Positions 5,953-11,260 of a stretch of DNA of 11,260 nt are shown one piece after another. The notes under the pieces are model-generated. The model was given only the letters and a program-made list of their open reading frames with translations. It was not told the DNA's origin and ran no database searches. Each line of letters starts with the position of its first letter. Positions within the stretch are counted from its first letter, which is position 1. Made by a program: the position numbers and the translations under genes. Source of the DNA: Emcibacteraceae bacterium (GTDB lineage: Bacteria; Pseudomonadota; Alphaproteobacteria; Sphingomonadales; Emcibacteraceae); the NCBI GenBank assembly GCA_016763335.1, contig JAESUD010000045.1, forward strand, positions 1 to 11,260, in the 5' to 3' direction.

Positions 5953-7614
5953 ATGAAAAAAATCATCATTCCCACCATGATCGCATTATTAATGACGGCT
6001 TGCGATGTGGCAGATAACAGCGCTCCAGCCGAGTTGGTTGATAAGGAAAAGCGGCCCAATATACTTTTCATTATGGCTGATGATCTAGGCTACTCGGATA
6101 TTGGTCCCTTTGGCAGTGAAATATCGACCCCTAATCTCGATCAACTTGCCGCCGGTGGCCTTAAAATGAGCAATTTATACGCCGCCGCCGCTTGTTCGCC
6201 GACCAGAACAATGTTGCTTGGTGGTGCTGATAGTCACCGCGGCGGCATGGGAACCATGTTTAATGATCAGGCGGCCAATCAACTGGGGCAACCCGGATAT
6301 GAAGGTTATATGAATATGGATGTAGTATCCGTATCGACCTTGCTTCAGGATGCGGGTTATCACACCTATATGACCGGTAAATGGCATCTGGGATATGACG
6401 ATGATCAATCACCAAAAGCACGCGGATTTGAAAAATCATATGCATTGCTGCAAGGCGGAAGCGGGCATTTTAGTGATGCCCCGATGACGGTTGACCATGA
6501 CACATCATGGTTTCGTGAGAATGGCGAAATGGTCGATTATCCAGCAGGTGTTTTTTCTAGCGAATTTTATACTGATAAAATGATTGAATATATGAAATCA
6601 GGCTCGGGTGATAATAAGCCATTCTTCGCTTATCTTGCCTATACCGCCCCTCATTGGCCACTGCAAGCACCCACAGAGTATATTGATAAATACGTGGGAA
6701 AATATGATGATGGTTACGGCGTGCTTACTGAAAAACGCCTTAAATCCATGGAAGATATTGGCCTTATTAAAGCGGGCCTTTCCGCTCCTAAACTTGTTTA
6801 TCCAGAAACGGAAAATTGGGAAAATATCAGTGACGAGCAAAAGAAAATTGACGCCCGCGAGATGGAAATATATGCGGCGATGGTCGATAATATGGATTTC
6901 CATATTGGCCGCGTATTGGATTATCTGGAAACATCTGGCCAAAGGGAAAATACCATTATCATCTTTATGTCCGATAATGGTGCCGCGGGTTTTGGCCCCG
7001 GCATGGCGAAGGCATTTCCCAAGGAATGGATCGATAGCAATTTCGATAATTCGTTTGATAATATGGGAAAAATAAATTCATACATATATTATGGCCCCCA
7101 CTGGGCACAGGCAGGGTCGGCACCCTCGCGCATGTTTAAGGGCTTTTCATCAGAAGGCGGCATCAAAGTCCCCGGCATTATTAATTTTGGTGAAAATATA
7201 TCGGTGCCCGTAGGGGACTTTAATGACCAGTTTATGACTGTACTTGACCTTGCCCCGACTTTTCTAGACCTCGCCCAGACAACTCACCCCGGCACCAGTT
7301 ATAAAGGAAGGCCGGTTTATCCCCATATCGGCACATCAATCATGCCTTATTTAAACGGTGAACAATCGACCATTCATAATGCCGATGACACTGTGGCATG
7401 GGAGTTGAATAACCGCATGGCGGTGAGACGCGGCGACTGGAAGATAATAAAAATTCCTGGTCGCTTTGGCACTGGCGACTGGGAGCTATTCAATATGAAA
7501 CAAGACCCCGGTGAAACCAATGATTTAGGTGCCCAAAACCCAGAGATGCTAGCAGAATTAATTACGGCATGGCAAACCTATGTCGAGGAAAATGGTGTCA
7601 TTATAGCCGAGTAG
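5953..7614 (+). CDS. Arylsulfatase-type sulfatase, formylglycine-dependent, predicted lipoprotein
   Basis: This 553-residue enzyme hydrolyses sulfate esters. It starts with a signal peptide ending LLMTAC, a lipobox that makes Cys17 the lipidated N-terminus, so it is exported and membrane-anchored. The residue after Cys is Asp, the inner-membrane retention signal in enterics. The sulfatase domain begins RPNILFIMADDLGYSDIG, with D43 and D44 as metal ligands. CSPTRTMLLGG (C81, P83, R85) is the active-site motif whose Cys becomes formylglycine. GYHTYMTGKWHLG (K143, H145) is the second family signature. APHWP (H234), FMSDNG (D341, N342) and MFKGF (K396) complete the site. It resembles AtsA-like S1 sulfatases, which act on aryl or carbohydrate sulfates; the true substrate is unknown. 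The maturase (FGE or anSME) is not in the window. AAAGGG at 5941-5946 supports the start. A membrane protein gene follows after 12 bp. Confidence 0.93.
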   Translation: MKKIIIPTMIALLMTACDVADNSAPAELVDKEKRPNILFIMADDLGYSDIGPFGSEISTPNLDQLAAGGLKMSNLYAAAACSPTRTMLLGGADSHRGGMGTMFNDQAANQLGQPGYEGYMNMDVVSVSTLLQDAGYHTYMTGKWHLGYDDDQSPKARGFEKSYALLQGGSGHFSDAPMTVDHDTSWFRENGEMVDYPAGVFSSEFYTDKMIEYMKSGSGDNKPFFAYLAYTAPHWPLQAPTEYIDKYVGKYDDGYGVLTEKRLKSMEDIGLIKAGLSAPKLVYPETENWENISDEQKKIDAREMEIYAAMVDNMDFHIGRVLDYLETSGQRENTIIIFMSDNGAAGFGPGMAKAFPKEWIDSNFDNSFDNMGKINSYIYYGPHWAQAGSAPSRMFKGFSSEGGIKVPGIINFGENISVPVGDFNDQFMTVLDLAPTFLDLAQTTHPGTSYKGRPVYPHIGTSIMPYLNGEQSTIHNADDTVAWELNNRMAVRRGDWKIIKIPGRFGTGDWELFNMKQDPGETNDLGAQNPEMLAELITAWQTYVEENGVIIAE

Positions 7615-7626
7615 GGGGGCTCCTAA

Positions 7627-8202
7627 ATGGTTGATTTTAAAACACTTCATAAAATTGAAACCCATAGGGAAGTCCTCTATAAATTTTTGATTTTGTTAAG
7701 TATTATAGCAGCATATTTCGGCTATTTAAGTTATGAATATGGCCTGATGACTGGCGGCATTGTCGCTATATTGACATGGAGTTTTTTTGTTCTGTGTACT
7801 CCTGTGGCCGATGCCGGATTTCTGCTTGATTTCCCCATAAGGTTACTATTCGGAATTCGCATGCTTTATAGCGAAATACTGGTTTGGTCCATTGCGGGGG
7901 CTATTAATATATATGCGCTTTTATATAATCAGGAAGCCTATGATAAAACCGTGCTTACAATGCTTTTCAAGAAAATCCTCTTAAATCCCAATCCTTATTG
8001 GAGTGTGCTTTTATTAAGCGGCTTTGGCACTTTTCTGTCAATTTATTTTGGTGATGAAATGCTGGATGTTTTTAAACACAGAGACCGGGTCAAATATCAT
8101 CAACATGCCTTTAAATTAAAACTGATAGGATTGATCGGTTTATTTTTACTGATTTTTATAGCCTATTATTTTTTGCTCGAATCCCTGCAAATCCAGCTTT
8201 AG
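7627..8202 (+). CDS. Unrecognised five-helix membrane protein in the sulfatase operon
   Basis: I do not recognise this 191-residue protein. It has about five hydrophobic helices, at 17-36, 41-59, 81-100, 122-141 and 163-185. Between helices 2 and 3 lies the segment CTPVADAGFLLDFPIRLLFG (57-76), which looks conserved in style (Cys, Asp and Pro in an amphipathic stretch). Between helices 4 and 5 is a charged loop, GDEMLDVFKHRDRVKYHQH (142-160). The start codon follows a G-rich run (7615-7620) only 12 bases after the sulfatase stop, so the two genes are almost certainly one transcript. It could help anchor, export or partner the sulfatase, or move a released product, but nothing in the sequence proves this. 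The gene ends 7 bp from the convergent xylA, with no obvious terminator hairpin between. Confidence 0.75.
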   Translation: MVDFKTLHKIETHREVLYKFLILLSIIAAYFGYLSYEYGLMTGGIVAILTWSFFVLCTPVADAGFLLDFPIRLLFGIRMLYSEILVWSIAGAINIYALLYNQEAYDKTVLTMLFKKILLNPNPYWSVLLLSGFGTFLSIYFGDEMLDVFKHRDRVKYHQHAFKLKLIGLIGLFLLIFIAYYFLLESLQIQL

Positions 8203-8209
8203 GAAATGT

Positions 8210-9553
8210 TTATTTTGTGCTCAGCATATATTGATTTATGACATTCTCGTACCATTCCTGCTTGGCACTGATGCTTGTCGGTTCGCCGTTCTTTGCGGCG
8301 AGATCACGAAGATCGCTGAGTGATAGTTTCCCTGCTTCAAATTCTGCGCCTTTGCCACTATCAAAGCTGTTGTAGCGCGCCGCCTTGTGGGCGGGGAGCG
8401 GGCTCTCTGATAAAATATGCTGGGCAATTTCAAGACCACGGGCAAAACTGTCCATACCACCGATATGGCCGATGAAGATATCTTCCATGTCGGTGCTTTC
8501 GCGCCTTGTTTTGGCATCGAAATTAAGGCCGCCGTTGCCAAGGCCGTCATTTTCTAACACCACCATCATGGCGTGGACGGTATCATACATATCGGTCGGG
8601 AATTGATCAGTGTCCCAGCCATTTTGCGGATCACCACGGTTTGCATCAATGCTGCCAAGCATTCCGGCATTAACGCACATCTGCAAATCATGGGCAAATG
8701 TATGGCCGGCGAGGGTGGCATGGTTGGCTTCGATATTCAGCTTGAAATCCTTATCAAGGCCGTGGTGACGCAGATAACCAATCACGGTCTGGGCGTCAAA
8801 ATCATATTGATGTTTTGTTGGCTCCATCGGTTTTGGTTCAATTAAAAATGTTCCCTTAAATCCATTGGCACGGCCATAATCACGGGCGGTGGTTAGGAAC
8901 TGTGCTAGGTGATCCAATTCGCGTTTTGTGTTGGTGTTAAGCAGGCTCATATATCCTTCGCGGCCACCCCAGAAGACATAATTTTCACCGCCAAGTTCAA
9001 TGGTAGCGTCTATGGCGCTTTTCACTTGTGCGGCGGCGTGGGTGAGAACTGCAAAATCTGGATTGGTTGCAGCACCGTTCATGTATTTCGGATTGCTAAA
9101 CACATTTGCGGTTCCCCATAACAGCTTCATTCCTGTCTCGTTTTGACGTTCTTTGGCGAGGGCGACCATAGTTTGAAGGTTGGTTTCACGCTCCATCACA
9201 TTGTTCGCGTCCGGTGCCATGTCAATATCATGAAAACAATAATAAGGTACGCCTAGCTTGGTAAAAAATTCAAATGCCGCGTCCATTTTTTGTCGGGCAG
9301 CGGTCATGGCATTGGCGGCATCATTCCATGCAAAAACCTGTGTGCCCGGTCCAAACGGGTCGGCGCCGGTGCCGCAGAAAGTATGCCAATAACATGCGGC
9401 GAAACGAAGATGCTCGGCCATTGTTTTATCGCCAACTTTTTTATCTGCATCATAAAATTTGAAAGCTAGCGGGTTATCCGATCCCGCGCCTTCAAACGGG
9501 ATTTTTGAAATGCCGCTAAAATATTCTTTATCGCCGATGAATGTATTGGTCAT
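8210..9553 (-). CDS. xylA: Xylose isomerase, class II
   Basis: This 447-residue cytoplasmic enzyme interconverts D-xylose and D-xylulose with two divalent metals. Its length is typical of class II enzymes (about 440). The catalytic His/Asp pair is in [12 protein letters not shown] (H108, D111). Metal ligands are E239 with K241 in [16 protein letters not shown]275 and H278 in [18 protein letters not shown]303 in [19 protein letters not shown] with D314 and D316, and D346 in [11 protein letters not shown]. No key residue is missing. It follows xylB by 12 bases, so the two form one operon with the kinase first. The upstream ribosome site is weak (GAAAGA), and start 9553 gives the usual N-terminus leading to [13 protein letters not shown]. 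Confidence 0.97.
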   Translation of the reverse strand: MTNTFIGDKEYFSGISKIPFEGAGSDNPLAFKFYDADKKVGDKTMAEHLRFAACYWHTFCGTGADPFGPGTQVFAWNDAANAMTAARQKMDAAFEFFTKLGVPYYCFHDIDMAPDANNVMERETNLQTMVALAKERQNETGMKLLWGTANVFSNPKYMNGAATNPDFAVLTHAAAQVKSAIDATIELGGENYVFWGGREGYMSLLNTNTKRELDHLAQFLTTARDYGRANGFKGTFLIEPKPMEPTKHQYDFDAQTVIGYLRHHGLDKDFKLNIEANHATLAGHTFAHDLQMCVNAGMLGSIDANRGDPQNGWDTDQFPTDMYDTVHAMMVVLENDGLGNGGLNFDAKTRRESTDMEDIFIGHIGGMDSFARGLEIAQHILSESPLPAHKAARYNSFDSGKGAEFEAGKLSLSDLRDLAAKNGEPTSISAKQEWYENVINQYMLSTK

Positions 9554-9565
9554 TGAGTTGTCTTT

Positions 9566-11071
9566 CTAGCTATAATGTGGCGTGATCAGTTTCACAAATG
9601 ACTGATACTGCGCGTATATTTTTTCATATTGTTTAACGGCGTCCGCATTTGGTGCGCAGCTTTTGTTTTTATCTTCGCGTAAATGATGGACAACTATTTC
9701 TTTTAATGTTGTTTCGCTACCGTTATGTTTATTTAAGGCCCAATAGGCTTGTAGTACCGCGCCAAAGGCAGCATTTTCTTCTGTCATCAGAGTTTTTACG
9801 GGAAGGTTGAGGATATCGGCACAAATTTGCCGCCAAACGGCGCTTTTGCTACCACCACCTGTCAGCGTTACTTCATCAAAAGTCATGCCGCAACGAACGA
9901 AGGCATCAAGCCCGGCCTTAAGGTTAAATATAGCGGCCTCCATAGCAGAGCGAATAAGATGTGCATTAGTCGTGTTATGTCCGTCTAGTCCAAATATTGA
10001 CGCCTTGGCCTTTGGTAAGGCGGGGGTCCGTTCACCGTTATAAAAGGGAACGGTAATAACACCATCTGAACCGGGAGTTATTGTCGCGACCAGTTTTTCC
10101 AGTTGTTTAAGATCAACATTTAAAAGCTCTCGCATTTGCTCAGTAGCGACCGTACAGTTCATCGTGCATAATAGCGGTAGCCATCCACCCGTTGATGAAC
10201 AAAAAGCTGCCAATTTACCGTTTGGGTCAATGGCCGCTTGATCCGAATATGCAAAAAGTGTCCCCGATGTGCCAAGGCTTGCGGTTAGTTTGCCGGGTTC
10301 AATATTACCAGTGCCAATTGCCGCCATCATATTATCGCCACCACCAGCCGAAATCACCACATCAGTACGAAGGCCGAGTGCTTCTGCAATATCACCTTTG
10401 ATGATGCCCGAGATATCATCCGCCCCAATCAGTTCGGGTAAGCAACTGCTCAAGTCTCTTTCACTATCAAGCGCTAAAATTATTTCCTTGCTCCAAACTC
10501 TTTTTCTTACATCAAGAAGCCCGGTTCCGGATGCATCACCGCATTCCATTGTCTGCTTTCCTGTCAGATAAAAATTCAAATAATCGTGGGGCAAAAGAAT
10601 GCCTGTCATTCGCGCATAGGCGTCAGGGTTATTTTTCTTAAGCCAGAGGATTTTCGAGGCTGTATAACCAACAGAAATGCTATTTCCCGCGATGACGACG
10701 CACGCTTTTTCGCCGCCAACCGCTTCCATAATTTCATGGCATTCTTGTTCGGTTGCTGTATCGCACCATAATTTTACCGGCACCAAGACATTCCCGTCCT
10801 TATCCACAGGCACAAATCCGTGTTGCTGGCCGGATACACCAATGGCAACTACGGATTTTTTAACGTCATCATCAATATTGCTCAGGCATTCCTTAAAGCC
10901 GTCTATCCACCAGCTCGCTATTTGCTCACGCGAGCCATCCTCTTTTGATATTAAGTCAAAAGGACTTGATGCACTCGTAATAACCTCGAGATTATCCGGG
11001 CAATAAATGATGACCTTGATACTTTGAGTGCCAAGATCAATTCCCATTATTGTATTTGCAATCTGGCTCAA
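9566..11071 (-). CDS. xylB: Xylulokinase (FGGY family)
   Basis: This 501-residue kinase phosphorylates D-xylulose to xylulose 5-phosphate, feeding the pentose phosphate pathway. The N-terminal actin-fold phosphate loop is MGIDLGTQSIKV (9-20). GVSGQQHGFVPVD (78-90) holds the sugar-contacting His84, LWCDTAT contains D104, and GGGDNMMAAIG carries the probable catalytic base D246. LGTSGT (about 266-271) follows, and the C-terminal FGGY signature is TGGGSKSAVWRQICADILNLPV. Length is normal. Start 11071 has GGA 7 bases upstream, while the internal Met9 has none. It is the first gene of a xylB-xylA unit. No xylose transporter or XylR-type regulator is inside the window. Confidence 0.95.
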   Translation of the reverse strand: MSQIANTIMGIDLGTQSIKVIIYCPDNLEVITSASSPFDLISKEDGSREQIASWWIDGFKECLSNIDDDVKKSVVAIGVSGQQHGFVPVDKDGNVLVPVKLWCDTATEQECHEIMEAVGGEKACVVIAGNSISVGYTASKILWLKKNNPDAYARMTGILLPHDYLNFYLTGKQTMECGDASGTGLLDVRKRVWSKEIILALDSERDLSSCLPELIGADDISGIIKGDIAEALGLRTDVVISAGGGDNMMAAIGTGNIEPGKLTASLGTSGTLFAYSDQAAIDPNGKLAAFCSSTGGWLPLLCTMNCTVATEQMRELLNVDLKQLEKLVATITPGSDGVITVPFYNGERTPALPKAKASIFGLDGHNTTNAHLIRSAMEAAIFNLKAGLDAFVRCGMTFDEVTLTGGGSKSAVWRQICADILNLPVKTLMTEENAAFGAVLQAYWALNKHNGSETTLKEIVVHHLREDKNKSCAPNADAVKQYEKIYAQYQSFVKLITPHYS

Positions 11072-11088
11072 TTTTGTTTCCGAAAATT

Positions 11089-11132
11089 ATTTTTAAAAAT
11101 GGTATCTCAGGTAAGCTTGTTAAACAATGTTT
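11089..11132. promoter_or_regulatory. Two palindromes upstream of xylB, possible regulatory sites
   Basis: ATTTTTAAAAAT (11089-11100) is a perfect 12-bp palindrome, and AAACAATGTTT (11122-11132) is an 11-bp palindrome with one central base. Both lie in the 64-bp gap between the upstream gene and xylB. The second has too small a loop to be a terminator hairpin and is better read as a candidate operator. Neither matches the xylose operators I know from Caulobacter or Xanthomonas. No convincing promoter hexamers were seen. Confidence 0.25.
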
Positions 11133-11135
11133 GCT

Positions 11136-11260
11136 TTAAAATTGCCGAGATAAGGCGGTTACCTGCCGCTCTAGTTCTTGCAAGAAGTTTGATCTGTCTG
11201 TTTTGGTGAAGCTGGCGTTATAGCCTTTGCTTTCACCAGTTTCGCGTAGATGTGCATTTA
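11136..11260 (-). CDS. C-terminal end of an unidentified gene, cut by window edge
   Basis: One minus-strand frame is open from the right edge to TAA at 11136-11138, giving 40 residues that end in FLQELERQVTALSRQF, an amphipathic helix-like tail. The other two minus-strand frames hit stops early. It runs in the same direction as xylB and ends 64 bp before it, so it may belong to the same operon. The fragment is too short to name. Confidence 0.45.
   Translation of the reverse strand, partial: NAHLRETGESKGYNASFTKTDRSNFLQELERQVTALSRQF

Noticed and set aside
6608..7075. Plus-strand 155-codon frame inside the sulfatase
   Set aside because: It overlaps the sulfatase core in another frame, and the sulfatase reading has clear motifs throughout.
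8203..8209. Terminator between the sulfatase operon and xylA
   Set aside because: Only 7 bp separate the convergent stops, and no stable hairpin with a T-run was found on either strand around them.

Overview
The window looks like ordinary chromosome from a free-living, probably marine Gram-negative bacterium of the Pseudomonadota. The reasons are a lipoprotein-type sulfatase, a DadA-type D-amino-acid dehydrogenase, a sodium-coupled NSS transporter, class II xylose isomerase with xylulokinase, and moderately AT-rich DNA with Shine-Dalgarno sites of the usual kind. A finer placement (a low-GC alphaproteobacterium or a gammaproteobacterium) is a guess. No phage, insertion sequence, CRISPR array, tRNA or rRNA was seen. 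Coding density is very high and no gap exceeds 170 bases.

Layout. (1) 1-1973, minus strand: a cobalamin/iron-sulfur protein of the reductive dehalogenase superfamily overlaps by 8 bp the start of a CvfB/YitL-type S1 RNA-binding protein that runs off the left edge. (2) 1974-2056: a short divergent promoter region holding a spaced inverted repeat. (3) 2057-4402, plus strand: a YkvI-type LeuT-fold membrane protein overlaps dadA by an ATGA junction. Together they suggest a transport-plus-oxidation unit for a D-amino acid. (4) 4366-5787, minus strand: an NSS-family Na+:amino-acid symporter converges on dadA. The two coding ends overlap by about 36 bp, and a hairpin lies inside the overlap. (5) 5788-5952: a divergent control region with a tandem 20-bp repeat. 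(6) 5953-8202, plus strand: a periplasmic lipoprotein arylsulfatase followed 12 bp later by an unrecognised five-helix membrane protein. (7) 8210-11071, minus strand: xylB then xylA, the standard isomerase route from D-xylose to xylulose 5-phosphate. (8) 11072-11260: two AT-rich palindromes upstream of xylB and the last 40 codons of another minus-strand gene.

The genes fit an organism scavenging amino acids, including D-isomers, and marine sugars, including sulfated ones. The most unusual item is the reductive-dehalogenase-like protein. It has no Tat signal, keeps both iron-sulfur motifs, and keeps a Tyr/Asn/Arg set with the spacing I recall for the PceA active site. Its neighbour is an RNA-binding protein rather than a membrane anchor or a respiratory chain. 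The sulfatase with its paired membrane protein is the second candidate for something undescribed.
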